A DNA stretch of 64,000 nt from Streptobacillus notomytis (GCA_001612575.1 LJRV01000236.1:1-64000), one strand, 5' to 3'; counted from the stretch's first letter, positions 46,615-56,309 are shown. Numbers and translations are program-made. The notes: generated by a model from the letters alone, not told the origin.

Positions 46615-47703
46615 TTAATTCTTCTTTTTATATTTCAACATATCTATTCCTACTGCAATTATTATTATTAATCCTTTAATAATGTATTGCCAATAAGGAT
46701 TTACTCCTATATATGTTAATCCATAATTAATCATTGTAAAGATTATAACCCCTGCTACTACACCAGAAATTTTTCCAACTCCACCTGAGAAAGATACTCC
46801 CCCTACAACACAGGCAGCAATTGCATCTAATTCATAAAGGTTACCTAAGTTATTTGATGCAGATCCTATACGAGCTGCTTCTAAAAATCCACCTATTGCA
46901 TACATTATTCCAGATATTATATAAACAAATATTAATGTTTTAGTAACATTTACTCCTGATACTTTAGCAGCTTCTGAATTTCCACCTACTGCAAAAAGAT
47001 TTTTCCCAAATACTGTTTTATTCCATACTATCCACATCACAATTACTGAAATTGAAGCATAAATTATTAATTTAGGTAAATAGAAAGTTCCAATTTCAAT
47101 ATTTCCTACTATACTTGAATAAGTATTACTAAATCCAGCAACTGGTGTTGATCCAGTATAATCAAAGTATAGTGAATTTGCTCCATAAGCTATAATCATC
47201 ATACCCATAGTTGCAACAAATGGTACTATATTAAATTTAGAAACCAAAATACCGTTTATAAGACCTATAAATGAACCAATAAGAATAACTAAAATTAAAG
47301 TTACAAATATAGTAGTAAATGCTGGTTCATCTGCAAATCCTAATAATCTTGCTATATATGAAATTACACTCTTAATTCCTGAATGATTCTCCATAAACTT
47401 ATATACCTTATTTGGATTAGTTACTGATTGTAAAAGTGATGCAGTTACAAGTCCTGCTATCCCTATTTGTCTACCAGCTGAAAGGTCAGTTCCTTGTGTA
47501 ACTATTATTCCTGCAACCCCTAAAGCAATTATTATTTTAACTGAACTTTGAGTCAAAATATTTACAATATTCCTAAATCTTAAAAAAGTTGGATCTTTAA
47601 TAACTATTAGAATAAATAATAATAATAATACCATGTATATTCCACTATTTATTAAATTACCTATTACCTTATCTTTTAATTGTTTAATTTTTTCATTATT
47701 CAC
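46615..47703 (-). CDS. mglC: Galactose/methylgalactoside ABC transporter permease
   Basis: A 362-aa permease of the ribose/xylose/galactose family with about ten helices. 'GVAGIIVTQGTDLSAGRQIG', 'GFIGLINGILVSKFNIVPFVATMG' region and 'IAACVVGGVSFSGGVGKISG' are characteristic. It is longer than the 336-aa E. coli protein owing to an insertion at about 95-120 before the central helices. It follows mglA by 13 bp. Confidence 0.94.
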   Translation of the reverse strand: MNNEKIKQLKDKVIGNLINSGIYMVLLLLFILIVIKDPTFLRFRNIVNILTQSSVKIIIALGVAGIIVTQGTDLSAGRQIGIAGLVTASLLQSVTNPNKVYKFMENHSGIKSVISYIARLLGFADEPAFTTIFVTLILVILIGSFIGLINGILVSKFNIVPFVATMGMMIIAYGANSLYFDYTGSTPVAGFSNTYSSIVGNIEIGTFYLPKLIIYASISVIVMWIVWNKTVFGKNLFAVGGNSEAAKVSGVNVTKTLIFVYIISGIMYAIGGFLEAARIGSASNNLGNLYELDAIAACVVGGVSFSGGVGKISGVVAGVIIFTMINYGLTYIGVNPYWQYIIKGLIIIIAVGIDMLKYKKKN

Positions 47704-47716
47704 TTTTTTACTCCTC

Positions 47717-49213
47717 CTATAAATACATAGCTGTAAGTTTTAAAATTTCTTCTTGTGTTGTTTCTTTAGTATTTACTATTCCAGCAACACGTCCATTACT
47801 CATAACAACTATTCTATCTGTTATCCCTAATAATTCTGGCATTTCTGATGATATCATTATTATACCCTTATCTTTTTTAGCAAGTTCTATCATTAATTGA
47901 TATATTTCAAATTTAGCTCCAACATCAATTCCTCTTGTAGGTTCATCCATCATAAGTATTTCAGGATTAGTTAATAACCATCTTCCTATGATTACCTTTT
48001 GTTGGTTACCACCAGATAAATTACCTATACTTTGAAATTGAGAAGGTGTTTTAACCTTCATAGAATCAATTACCCAACTAGTATCTTTTTCAACTTTATT
48101 ATTATTTATCAATCCAAACTTAGTATAATTTTTAACATTAGATATTATAGAATTAAATCTAATATCTAACATTGAAAATATTCCAGTTGCACGTCTTTCC
48201 TCAGTTATTAAAGCAAGTCCATTTTCTCTTGCTTCCTTTGATGAAGTAATTTTAATTACCTTATCATGTATTTTTATATCCCCTAAATAATTTCCACGTA
48301 ATCCAAATATTGTTTCAACAACTTCTGTTCTCTTAGATCCAACAAGACCTGCTATTCCTAATATTTCTCCTTTATGTAAATCAAAACTTACATCTCTTAA
48401 ATCCTTATTAGTTAAACCTTCAACAGACATAATTACATCCTTAGGTTTACTTGTTTTAACTGGAAATCTATGACTTAAATCTCTTCCTACCATTAAATTA
48501 ATAATTTGATCTGTAGTTAATTCCTTAACACTTTCAGTTGTAATCCATTGTCCATCTCTTAGTATAGTTATTTCATCACATATTTCCTTAATTTCTTCCA
48601 TTTTATGTGAAATATATACTACTCCTATTCCATTACCTTGCAATTTCTTTATTATACGGAAAAGATGATGTACTTCATTTTCAGTTAATGAAGAAGTTGG
48701 TTCATCCAAAATTAAAACTTTAGAATTATATGAAACTGCCTTTGCTATTTCTAACATCTGCATTTGTGAAACACTTAAAGTTCTAACTTTAGCCCTAGGA
48801 TCTATATTAATATCTAAGTTTTTAAATATTTCTAATGTATCTTCATACATTTTTTTCTCATCAACCATACCGTATTTAACTGGGTATCTACCAAGCCATA
48901 TATTATCCATAACATTTCTTTGTAAAACTTGATTTAATTCTTGATGAACCATTGAAACTCCGTGTTCCAAAGCATTTTTTGAATTTAAAAAATTAACAAC
49001 CTTTCCCTCTAATTTTATAGTCCCCGTATCCTTTTTATATATCCCAAATAGGCATTTCATTAGAGTTGATTTTCCTGCACCATTTTCTCCCATTAAAGCA
49101 TGTACAGTATTTGGCCTTATTCTTAAATTTACACCATCTAATGCTTTGACCCCTGAAAATTCTTTTGAGATATTATTCATTTCCAAAACATATTCAAATG
49201 TGTTATCTGTCAT
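47717..49213 (-). CDS. mglA: Galactose/methylgalactoside ABC transporter ATP-binding protein
   Basis: A 498-aa protein with two fused ABC domains. Domain 1: Walker A '[17 protein letters not shown]' and signature '[14 protein letters not shown]' with Walker B '[11 protein letters not shown]'. Domain 2: degenerate Walker A '[16 protein letters not shown]' and signature '[14 protein letters not shown]' with '[14 protein letters not shown]'. This asymmetry is normal for MglA/RbsA. A hairpin lies between mglB and this gene, 16 bp before its start. Confidence 0.96.
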   Translation of the reverse strand: MTDNTFEYVLEMNNISKEFSGVKALDGVNLRIRPNTVHALMGENGAGKSTLMKCLFGIYKKDTGTIKLEGKVVNFLNSKNALEHGVSMVHQELNQVLQRNVMDNIWLGRYPVKYGMVDEKKMYEDTLEIFKNLDINIDPRAKVRTLSVSQMQMLEIAKAVSYNSKVLILDEPTSSLTENEVHHLFRIIKKLQGNGIGVVYISHKMEEIKEICDEITILRDGQWITTESVKELTTDQIINLMVGRDLSHRFPVKTSKPKDVIMSVEGLTNKDLRDVSFDLHKGEILGIAGLVGSKRTEVVETIFGLRGNYLGDIKIHDKVIKITSSKEARENGLALITEERRATGIFSMLDIRFNSIISNVKNYTKFGLINNNKVEKDTSWVIDSMKVKTPSQFQSIGNLSGGNQQKVIIGRWLLTNPEILMMDEPTRGIDVGAKFEIYQLMIELAKKDKGIIMISSEMPELLGITDRIVVMSNGRVAGIVNTKETTQEEILKLTAMYL

Positions 49214-49229
49214 TTATTTTCTCCCTCTT

Positions 49230-49260
49230 TAAAAAAAGCCACTTTTTAAGTGGCTTTTTA
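49230..49260 (-). terminator. Intra-operon hairpin between mglB and mglA
   Basis: Stem GCCACTT/AAGTGGC extended by A/T pairs, with T run on the minus strand. Partial termination here would make the binding protein more abundant than MglA and MglC, as is common for such importers. Confidence 0.8.
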
Positions 49261-49269
49261 TCTAACTAT

Positions 49270-50283
49270 TTATTTTTGATATTCTTTATAGTTATCTTTA
49301 TCAACACCAACATAAGGTACTCTAACTGCTTTATCCACTAATTTCCATTCAGTTCCTTCAGTTGGTTCTTTACCATTTGCAATATTATTTGCAAGTTCTA
49401 ATATAGCTCTTGCTTGCCCTGTTGCATCTTGAAGTACTGTTCCAACCATTTCTCCTTTTTCTATTAATGTTAATGCTTCTTGAATCGCGTCAACCCCAAA
49501 TACTGGTAATTTTTTCTTAAATGCTTTTACTGATTCAACTGCTCCTAAAGCCATTCCATCATTATTTGCTATAACAACTTCAATTTTATTTGCATTTGGT
49601 CCTGATAACCAAGCATCCATTTTATCTTTAGCCTGAGCTGCATCCCAGTTAGCTATATCTTTATGTAATTCTTCGGTTTTTATTCCTTTTCCATTTAAAT
49701 ATTCTATAGAATATTTAGTTCTTGCTTCTGCATCAGGTTGTCCTGGTTCTCCAAATAACATAACATATTGAATTACTCCATCACCATTTAAATCATATGC
49801 TGGATTAGCAAGCCAAGCTTTTTCAATAACTTGTCCTTGTAAAATTCCAGAATCTTTAGGTGTAGTTCCCACATACCAAGCTTTATCATAAGAATTTAAT
49901 GCTTCTACTCCAGGATCTTTATTAAATAATACTATTGGTATATTTGCAGCTTTAGCTTTGTTTATTACTTGTTGTCCAGCAGTTGGATCAACTAAGTTTA
50001 TTACTAAAACATCAACACCTTTATTTATCAATACATCTATTTGGTCATTTAAAATAGATTGTGAATTTTGTGAATCATTGTTTAATAATTCAATATTAGG
50101 GTATTTTTCTTTAGCTATTGCTATCATATCATTTCTCATACCTGCTAAGAAGTTATCATCAAATTTGTAATAAGTAACTCCTAAAGTAACTTTTTTAGCT
50201 CCGTCAGTTGACTCAGCCTTTTTACTACCACAAGAAAGTACAAAAGTTAATAGTACTAGCATCATTGTAAGTAATCTTTTCAT
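49270..50283 (-). CDS. mglB: Galactose-binding lipoprotein of the Mgl importer
   Basis: Periplasmic galactose/glucose binding protein. The start ATG 50281-50283 follows GAGGTGAGAAAA. The signal peptide ends in a lipobox 'FVLSCGS', so it is lipid-anchored, unlike the soluble E. coli protein. '[19 protein letters not shown]' contains the calcium-binding loop, and '[14 protein letters not shown]' and '[15 protein letters not shown]' match the family. Length 337 aa. Confidence 0.95.
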   Translation of the reverse strand: MKRLLTMMLVLLTFVLSCGSKKAESTDGAKKVTLGVTYYKFDDNFLAGMRNDMIAIAKEKYPNIELLNNDSQNSQSILNDQIDVLINKGVDVLVINLVDPTAGQQVINKAKAANIPIVLFNKDPGVEALNSYDKAWYVGTTPKDSGILQGQVIEKAWLANPAYDLNGDGVIQYVMLFGEPGQPDAEARTKYSIEYLNGKGIKTEELHKDIANWDAAQAKDKMDAWLSGPNANKIEVVIANNDGMALGAVESVKAFKKKLPVFGVDAIQEALTLIEKGEMVGTVLQDATGQARAILELANNIANGKEPTEGTEWKLVDKAVRVPYVGVDKDNYKEYQK

Positions 50284-50329
50284 TTTTCTCACCTCTAAAT
50301 AAATTTTTATTAATAACTATTTTTATAGC

Positions 50330-51496
50330 TTAAAGTTTAAATATTTTTTGCCCTGAAAATAAGTTCATAACTACTAGGAAAATAGAACCGTACTTTTCAA
50401 CATCATCATTAAATTCTGTTGTATAAATATTAACCATGCTTTCAAAACTATGTGTTTTCATTAAATCTATTCCTTTTTCAAAATTCTTTAAAAATACATT
50501 TTTAGCATGTAAAATATCTCCTGCCACAATTATATTCCCTATATCTAAAACATTTAAAAGATTTCCTACTGTATTACCAATTTTAATACTAGCTTCTTTT
50601 ACTATATCCTTATATGGTTCTTCTCCATTTGAAGCTTTTTCAAATATTTCTTTGTATGTAATATACTCATTTTCAAGTTCTATACCTTGTCTTTCAAATT
50701 CCCAAATAACTTTATTTCTTATCATTTTTGAAGAGTATTCTGTTTCAAGACAGCCAAATTTTCCACATTGACATCTAATATTAGATGTTGGATTTACAAC
50801 AAAATGTCCTATTTCTCCTGTGCAGAAATTAACACCTTCAAATATTTTATCATTTATCATTATTGATGAACCTATCCCATCTTTAATATATATGTACATA
50901 ACATTTGAAAGATTTCTAGCTCTATATATTTCTGCCTTTAACATAGATCTAACATCATTGTCAACTATTACAGGTAAATTAAACTTGTTTTCTAAATATT
51001 CTTTCAATTTTAAATTATTCCATTTAAGATGTGGAGAAAAAATTGAAGAACCGTCTTTCGTATTTACTATACCATTTACAGCAAGTCCTATACCTGAAAT
51101 ATCATTTTTGCTATATTTTTCAAGTAAAAAATCAAGTTCATCTGTTAATAGTGTTATAAGTTTCGTAGATGCCTTAAATTGAAATTTTTTTCTTCTAGTT
51201 TCAATTATACTTCCATCTATTTTACTTACAGAAATATCCATAAATCCTGAACCAAAATTTATACCAATAATCTTTTTATATTCTGGATTAATTTTTAAAA
51301 TTTTTCTAGGTCTTCCACCTTTAGATGATAAAGTATCATCTTCTAAAACTATATTTTCTTCAATTAATTTTTTCATTGTTTTAGAAATAGCTGCAGGTGA
51401 TACACTTAATTCAAGGGATAAATCCATTCTTGTTACACAATGATTTTTAGATATTAGTTCCAAAATTTCATATTCTGTATCATTTAATCTTTTCAT
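50330..51496 (-). CDS. ROK-family transcriptional regulator (probable galactose repressor)
   Basis: The 388-aa protein has an N-terminal winged helix ('HCVTRMDLSLELSVSPAAIS', about 16-35) and a ROK sugar-kinase-like domain with 'IGINFGSGFMDISVS', 'GIGLAVNGIVNTKDG', 'CTGEIGHFVVNP' and the zinc motif 'CQCGKFGCLE'. ROK repressors such as NagC, Mlc and XylR respond to sugars. It lies 46 bp before mglB in the same direction, so it probably controls the mgl-gal genes and possibly itself; the operator is not identified. Confidence 0.85.
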   Translation of the reverse strand: MKRLNDTEYEILELISKNHCVTRMDLSLELSVSPAAISKTMKKLIEENIVLEDDTLSSKGGRPRKILKINPEYKKIIGINFGSGFMDISVSKIDGSIIETRRKKFQFKASTKLITLLTDELDFLLEKYSKNDISGIGLAVNGIVNTKDGSSIFSPHLKWNNLKLKEYLENKFNLPVIVDNDVRSMLKAEIYRARNLSNVMYIYIKDGIGSSIMINDKIFEGVNFCTGEIGHFVVNPTSNIRCQCGKFGCLETEYSSKMIRNKVIWEFERQGIELENEYITYKEIFEKASNGEEPYKDIVKEASIKIGNTVGNLLNVLDIGNIIVAGDILHAKNVFLKNFEKGIDLMKTHSFESMVNIYTTEFNDDVEKYGSIFLVVMNLFSGQKIFKL

Positions 51497-51647
51497 TATT
51501 CCCCCTTTCCAATATTATAATGTGTTTTTTTTAGTTTGCTTTTATTTTTTTAAAAATTAGTATAAGCTTTTTTAACCATTTCAGATATTTTAAATTAAAA
51601 ATAGTATAAATACTGTTTTTTATTATGAAAAACTTTTTTTACTACTT
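51497..51647 (-). promoter_or_regulatory. Promoter region of the ROK-mgl-gal genes
   Basis: TATAAT (51514-51519) precedes an AAGGGGG ribosome site, but the -35 (AAAGCA) is poor. A second TATACT lies further upstream. AGTAT-TT-ATACT followed by T near 51600 may end the udk transcript. I see no clear ROK operator. Confidence 0.4.
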
Positions 51648-52292
51648 TTAATATTCTTTATTACCACTACGTCTTATTAAATATTTTAATCTACTCGATA
51701 CCATCTTAATACCAACCTCATTATCCTTACCACGAGGAATAATTACATCTGCATATCTTTTTGAAGGTTCTACAAATTCAAGATGCATAGGTTTAACTGT
51801 ATTAATATATTGTTCTTTTATATTATCAAAACTTCTACCTCTTTCTTGTATATCCCTTTCCATTCTTCTTAATAATCTAATATCATCATCAGTATCAACA
51901 AAAATTTTCATATCTAAAATATTTCTAATTTTTTCTATGGCTAAAATTAATATACCCTCTACTATGATTATAGATTTAGGTTCTATTCTTTCTGTTTCTT
52001 TAGTTCTATTATGTTCTGAAAAATTATATATAGGTTTATCTATACTTTCATGTTTACTAAGCATTAATATATGTTTTTCTAATAAATCAAAATCTATAGA
52101 ATTAGGATGATCATAATTTAATTTAACTCTTTCCGAGAAAGATAAATGATCATTTTTCTTATAATATGAGTCTTGTTCTAATAAAACAACATCATTACCA
52201 TTTTTCATAAGATCTTCTAAAACTGCATTTGCAACTGATGTTTTCCCACTTCCTGTTCCACCTGATATTCCTATGATTATAGGTTTTTGCAT
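51648..52292 (-). CDS. udk: Uridine kinase
   Basis: Phosphorylates uridine and cytidine in pyrimidine salvage. The 214-aa protein has Walker A 'GISGGTGSGKTSVANAV' (about 8-24), 'LEQDSYYKKND', 'NYDHPNSIDFDLL' and 'DTDDDIRLLRRMERDIQERG'. It lies after the ptsN terminator and before the ROK regulator. Confidence 0.95.
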   Translation of the reverse strand: MQKPIIIGISGGTGSGKTSVANAVLEDLMKNGNDVVLLEQDSYYKKNDHLSFSERVKLNYDHPNSIDFDLLEKHILMLSKHESIDKPIYNFSEHNRTKETERIEPKSIIIVEGILILAIEKIRNILDMKIFVDTDDDIRLLRRMERDIQERGRSFDNIKEQYINTVKPMHLEFVEPSKRYADVIIPRGKDNEVGIKMVSSRLKYLIRRSGNKEY

Positions 52293-52307
52293 ATTTCCTC
52301 CTTATAA

Positions 52308-52338
52308 TAAAAAAACTTGATGCCCTCAAGTTTTTTAA
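52308..52338 (-). terminator. Terminator after ptsN
   Basis: Stem AAACTTGA/TCAAGTTT with five-base loop and a long T run on the minus strand. Confidence 0.88.
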
Positions 52339-52348
52339 ACTTTATTCT

Positions 52349-52807
52349 CTATATAATACCCAATAATTTAATTACTTCTATACTATCTTTTGCTAATATT
52401 AAACTTTCTAAAATTTCTTCTTCATATGAAAGTTTTGAAATTTTTTGCAATAAATCTAAATGTTCCTTTTTTGTATCCTCAGGTGCAGCTATCATGAAAA
52501 ATACTTTAGATGTTTCCTCATCAAAAGAATCAAAATATTTTCCCTCAGGAACAATAGCAACTGCTAGTGATAATTTATTTATAGCTGGAGATTTTGCATG
52601 TGGGATTGCAATACCATCTTGCATACCAGTAGAAGTTAAATTTTCTCTTTCAATTAAATCCTCAATAAAAATATCAAACATTCCTTCTTTAACAACATCA
52701 TCAGATTTTAAAAATAACTGTGCCATTTCTTTTATTATATCTTCTTTTTTTTCAGAATTTAATCCAAAAACTATTCTATCTTTAGTTAAAAAATCAACTA
52801 TTCTCAT
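52349..52807 (-). CDS. PTS EIIA domain protein (PtsN/fructose type)
   Basis: A 152-aa stand-alone EIIA domain. 'TGMQDGIAIPHAKSPAINKLS' region carries the phosphorylated His ('GIAIPHAKS', about residue 68), and 'FFMIAAPEDTKKEHLDLLQKISK' region is the family C-terminal core. No EIIB or EIIC is adjacent, so a regulatory PtsN-like role is more likely than sugar uptake; that is inference. It directly follows miaA with the stop and start adjoining. Confidence 0.87.
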   Translation of the reverse strand: MRIVDFLTKDRIVFGLNSEKKEDIIKEMAQLFLKSDDVVKEGMFDIFIEDLIERENLTSTGMQDGIAIPHAKSPAINKLSLAVAIVPEGKYFDSFDEETSKVFFMIAAPEDTKKEHLDLLQKISKLSYEEEILESLILAKDSIEVIKLLGII

Positions 52808-53710
52808 TTAATCATACCTCTTTATTTTTTTTAATATATCTAATAATACTTCTTCTATACTAATCTCACTTAAATTATATGTTATAAAACTTTTATCTTT
52901 TTTAAACCAAGTTAATTGTCTTTTTGCATAATTTCTACTCTTTTGTTTTAATAAAGATATACTATCTTCTAAAGTCATTTCCCCAGAAAAGTATAAAAAA
53001 AGTTCCTTATACCCTATAGCTTTACTATTTGGATATTTTTCATATATTTTTTTAGCTTCATCAAGCAAACCTTTTTGTAACATAATATCAATTCTTTTAT
53101 CAATAATATCATATAGTTCTTGTCTATTTCTCGTTAAAAAAACTTTCAAAAAATCATAATCATTACCTTTTACGTTATTACTTGTAATCTCACTTACTTT
53201 TTCCCCTGTAAGCATACAAACTTCAACTGCTCTAACAAGTCTCGTTTTATTATCCTTATCTATTTTACTATACATTTCTATGTCAAGTTCTTTTAAGATT
53301 AATAATAGATCTTGCAAGCTTTTTTCTTCTAATTCTTTTCTTAAATTTTCTTCTTTTTCAGGTAACTTAGAAAACCCTTCAGTTACTGATTTTAAATATA
53401 GTCCTGTTCCCCCTACTAAAATATAGTTTTTCTTACCTTCATTTAATATCTTATTTACTGCCTTTTCATATTCACCTACAGAATATTCTTCATCAGGATT
53501 TATAATATCTAACATATGATGTATAATTCCCTCTTTTTCATCTTCTGTAATTTTAGCCGTACCTATATCCATTTCTTTATAAATTTGCATGGAATCAGCT
53601 GATATAATTTCTGCACCTATTTTTTTTGCAAGCATAATAGAAAGACGTGTTTTACCTACACCAGTAGGCCCTGCAATTACAATAGCATTATTGCACATAA
53701 GTAAATTCAT
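52808..53710 (-). CDS. miaA: tRNA dimethylallyltransferase
   Basis: Adds an isopentenyl group to A37 of tRNAs reading UNN codons. The 300-aa protein has 'VIAGPTGVGKTRLSIMLAKK' (P-loop), 'IISADSMQIYKEMDIGTAKI', 'HHMLDIINPDEEYSVGEY', 'VGGTGLYLKSV' and 'YAKRQLTWFKKD'. It overlaps the 3' end of obgE by about 20 bases; a second ATG at 53698 is an alternative start. Confidence 0.97.
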   Translation of the reverse strand: MNLLMCNNAIVIAGPTGVGKTRLSIMLAKKIGAEIISADSMQIYKEMDIGTAKITEDEKEGIIHHMLDIINPDEEYSVGEYEKAVNKILNEGKKNYILVGGTGLYLKSVTEGFSKLPEKEENLRKELEEKSLQDLLLILKELDIEMYSKIDKDNKTRLVRAVEVCMLTGEKVSEITSNNVKGNDYDFLKVFLTRNRQELYDIIDKRIDIMLQKGLLDEAKKIYEKYPNSKAIGYKELFLYFSGEMTLEDSISLLKQKSRNYAKRQLTWFKKDKSFITYNLSEISIEEVLLDILKKIKRYD

Positions 53711-54986
53711 ACCCCGCTATAATAATAGTATCTCCTTCTAAAACACCATGCTTTTCAAGAACTTTTTCCATACCTAATTTTCTCATAATTTGTAAAAATT
53801 GTATTATACCCTCTTCTCCCAATAATACATATTTTCTTAATACATTATCAACAATTTGACCTTTAAGTTCATAAACCTCTTCATCTAGTTTTTCAACTAC
53901 CCAATCTTCTTGTTTCTTAATTAAATCTGGTAATATTGAAGATAAATCTGGTTCCTCTTCTATTATTTCACGTTCAGTTGTTTTAACTAAATTCCAAACA
54001 CGAGCAAGTAATTCTTTTAAATTTTCCCCTGTAATAATTGAACCAAAAACTATATTTTCTTCTTTAATACCACGTTTAATTAATTCATTCTTAAATTCTT
54101 TTATTTTATCTTCTCTATCATCAAAAACCATATCTATCTTATTTGCAAAAACTATTTGTTCTTTTTTAGAAAGTCTTTCTGAAAACTTAAATAATTCATT
54201 ATTAATCTTTTCAAAATCTTCTATAGGTTCTCTACCTTCCATACCAGAAAAATCAACAATATGAATTATAGTCTTACATCTTTGTATATGTTTTAAAAAT
54301 CTATCCCCTAATCCAACACCTTCATGGGCCCCTTCAATTAATCCTGGTATATCAGCTATAACAAAGCTTTCTTCATCACTCATTCTTACAACACCAAGTT
54401 TTGGCTTTAAGGTAGTAAAATGATATTCTGCAACCTTTGAATTTGCAGCTGATACTTTGTTTATAAAGCTTGATTTACCTACACTTGGATATCCAACAAG
54501 AGCAACATCAGCTAAAAGTTTTAATTCCAGCTTAACTTTAAGTTCCATTCCTTCTCTACCAGATTCAGCTATTTTAGGAGCTTTTCTTATTGATGATTTA
54601 AAATGGATGTTTCCACGTCCTCCATCCCCACCTTTTAATAGTACAACCTCTTCATTTGGAATGTCTAAATCTACCAATAATTTATCTGTTTCATAATCTC
54701 TTATCATAGTTCCAACAGGAACTTTAATAATACAATTTTTACCAGAAGCACCCTTACATCTAGCTCCTGAACCTTTTATTCCATCTTCAGCTTCAAACAT
54801 TTTAACTGTTTTAAAATCTACTAAGGTATTAATATTTGGATCAGCAATAAATATTACATCTCCACCTTTTCCACCATCTCCACCGTCAGGTCCACCAAAT
54901 TGAACAAATTTTTCACGACGAAAAGTAGCGGCACCATCTCCACCCTTACCAGATTTTATCGTTATTATACTTTCATCTATAAACAT
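53688..54986 (-). CDS. obgE: GTPase Obg/CgtA
   Basis: Essential ribosome-associated GTPase of 432 aa. The Gly-rich Obg domain ('FIDESIITIKSGKGGDGAATF', core 'SGKGGDGAATFRREKFV') is followed by the G domain (G1 'GYPSVGKSSFINK', G3 'DIPGLIEGAHEG', G4 'NKIDMV') and a C-terminal OCT domain (about 350-432, 'WVVEKLDEEVYELKG'). It begins directly after sepF. Confidence 0.97.
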   Translation of the reverse strand: MFIDESIITIKSGKGGDGAATFRREKFVQFGGPDGGDGGKGGDVIFIADPNINTLVDFKTVKMFEAEDGIKGSGARCKGASGKNCIIKVPVGTMIRDYETDKLLVDLDIPNEEVVLLKGGDGGRGNIHFKSSIRKAPKIAESGREGMELKVKLELKLLADVALVGYPSVGKSSFINKVSAANSKVAEYHFTTLKPKLGVVRMSDEESFVIADIPGLIEGAHEGVGLGDRFLKHIQRCKTIIHIVDFSGMEGREPIEDFEKINNELFKFSERLSKKEQIVFANKIDMVFDDREDKIKEFKNELIKRGIKEENIVFGSIITGENLKELLARVWNLVKTTEREIIEEEPDLSSILPDLIKKQEDWVVEKLDEEVYELKGQIVDNVLRKYVLLGEEGIIQFLQIMRKLGMEKVLEKHGVLEGDTIIIAGYEFTYVQ

Positions 54987-55388
54987 TTATTCTATTTCTT
55001 CTCCATTCTCAATTAAATTATCTACTTCTAATCCTTCTGGAATTGAAATAAATACTTTTTCAGAAACAAAAACTGTTTTTCCAGACATAGCATGTGTAGC
55101 TCCACTTAATATATCTAGCATTCTTTGACCTTCTTCTCTACTTAAAGTTTCTATATTAAAAGCAACAATAAATTTATTTTTTACTATATTAACAAACTTT
55201 GAAACTTCATTCATATTTCTAGGTTTAATCGCTATAAATTTCATATTTGTTTCCTCTTTTTTTATTTTTTTATTTTCTTTTTTAAACAACGTGATTCCAC
55301 TAGTTTCATTTTCTGTATCTAATACTTCCTGATCATTTGCATATTCTTCTAAGTCATCGCTACCGAATAGACTTTTCCAGATACTCAT
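54987..55388 (-). CDS. sepF: Cell division protein SepF
   Basis: SepF links FtsZ to the membrane in Firmicutes and some other phyla. The start ATG 55386-55388 is preferred because GGAGG lies five bases before it; the upstream ATG is part of that site. The N-terminus 'MSIWKSLFG' could be an amphipathic anchor. After an acidic/basic linker the conserved C-terminal domain reads 'FIAIKPRNMNEVSKFVNIVK' and 'REEGQRMLDILSGATHAMSG' and ends 'VFISIPEG'. The protein is 133 aa. Confidence 0.85.
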   Translation of the reverse strand: MSIWKSLFGSDDLEEYANDQEVLDTENETSGITLFKKENKKIKKEETNMKFIAIKPRNMNEVSKFVNIVKNKFIVAFNIETLSREEGQRMLDILSGATHAMSGKTVFVSEKVFISIPEGLEVDNLIENGEEIE

Positions 55389-55423
55389 GTTTACCTCCAT
55401 AATATTATTTATACTTATGCTTA

Positions 55424-55452
55424 ATTATACTACTATTTATGGCATTTGTAAA
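55424..55452 (-). promoter_or_regulatory. Promoter of sepF-obgE-miaA-ptsN
   Basis: TTTACA (55447-55452), 17-bp spacer, TATAAT (55424-55429). Confidence 0.8.
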
Positions 55453-55456
55453 GAAC

Positions 55457-55493
55457 TAAAAAACCAGAGACATTTACATATTATTTGTCTCTG
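55457..55493 (-). terminator. Terminator after the solitary barrel gene
   Basis: Stem CAGAGACA/TGTCTCTG with a 13-base loop (55465-55493) and a T run on the minus strand. Confidence 0.88.
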
Positions 55494-55515
55494 ATATAAA
55501 GTTAAATTTTTTATA

Positions 55516-56196
55516 CTAAAATGTATATCCTGCTTCTATTCCAATAGCTCCTTTACCCCATGATGTATAAAGTGCAACATTATATTTATCCTTTATTTTA
55601 ACCCCATATGCAATTTTAATTCCTAGATTTTCTTGTATTTTAAAATACTTACTATAGTTAGTATTAGACTTAAAATCAATAACATTTAATTTTTTTAATC
55701 CAATAAAAGCTTCTATACTATTATATATCGTTAAATTTTCTTTTAATCTGTAATCAAAACCTATTTCAGCACCTAAATTAAGAGAATTTAACATATATAG
55801 TATTATCTGAGAATTTCTATAATATATCGGTTCAAAATCATTTTGAAATATAATTTTAGGTCCAAAAGTTATATCAAAAAATTCTCCTATCTTAGCCTTA
55901 TATTCAACTAAAAATGAAATACCAAAATATCCATCATGTTTTTTATTTTCTTGTCTATAAACTCCTCTAAGAGAGTTACTACCTAGTCTATAATATCCTA
56001 AATTGGCCTCTATTCTATACCTCGGTCCTGTTATTTTAAATTTATCAAAATCATTAACACTATGCATTGGTTCTGCTATTTTTAATTCAATTGAAACATT
56101 AGATTTTTTAATATTTTTAGACTTCAACTTACTTATTTTAGCTGGAAATGAAATTAATCCAATAAATAATATTATTGACAGCAATAATTTTCTCAT
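55516..56196 (-). CDS. Outer-membrane beta-barrel protein, solitary ninth copy
   Basis: A 226-aa member of the same family as the array at 16953-22355. ATG 56194-56196 follows GGAGAG at eight bases and opens the signal peptide 'MRKLLLSIILFIGLISFPA', nearly identical to copies C and G. A Lys/Ser linker leads to 'ITGPRYRIEANLGYY', 'LVEYKAKIGEFFDITFGPK', 'FDYRLKENLTIYNSIEAF', 'IKDKYNVALYTSWGKGAIG' and the C-terminal 'EAGYTF'. It is 33 kb from the array and controlled by a poly-G promoter instead of a coding tract. Confidence 0.87.
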   Translation of the reverse strand: MRKLLLSIILFIGLISFPAKISKLKSKNIKKSNVSIELKIAEPMHSVNDFDKFKITGPRYRIEANLGYYRLGSNSLRGVYRQENKKHDGYFGISFLVEYKAKIGEFFDITFGPKIIFQNDFEPIYYRNSQIILYMLNSLNLGAEIGFDYRLKENLTIYNSIEAFIGLKKLNVIDFKSNTNYSKYFKIQENLGIKIAYGVKIKDKYNVALYTSWGKGAIGIEAGYTF

Positions 56197-56225
56197 CAAT
56201 TACTCTCCTATCTATATTTTTATTA

Positions 56226-56255
56226 ATTATACCCCCCCCCCTGCATTTTTGTCAA
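56226..56255 (-). promoter_or_regulatory. Phase-variable promoter with poly-G spacer (solitary barrel gene)
   Basis: TTGACA (56250-56255) and TATAAT (56226-56231) are separated by AAAATGCA plus ten G (56232-56241), 18 bp in all. One G fewer would give the optimal 17. The layout copies that at 1175-1203. The predicted transcript leader is about 22 bases. Confidence 0.85.
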
Positions 56256-56257
56256 CA

Positions 56258-56302
56258 ATAAAAAAATGCACTCTTTACCTTGTATTAAATGGATAGAGTG
56301 CA
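56258..56302 (-). terminator. Terminator after the exported protein gene at 56310
   Basis: Stem TGCACTCT/AGAGTGCA (56267-56274 and 56295-56302) followed by a T run on the minus strand, immediately before the -35 of the poly-G promoter. Confidence 0.85.
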
Positions 56303-56309
56303 ATATATA

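Noticed and set aside
52349-52807. Complete PTS sugar importer
   Set aside because: Only an EIIA domain is present; no EIIB or EIIC gene adjoins it, so an importer cannot be claimed.
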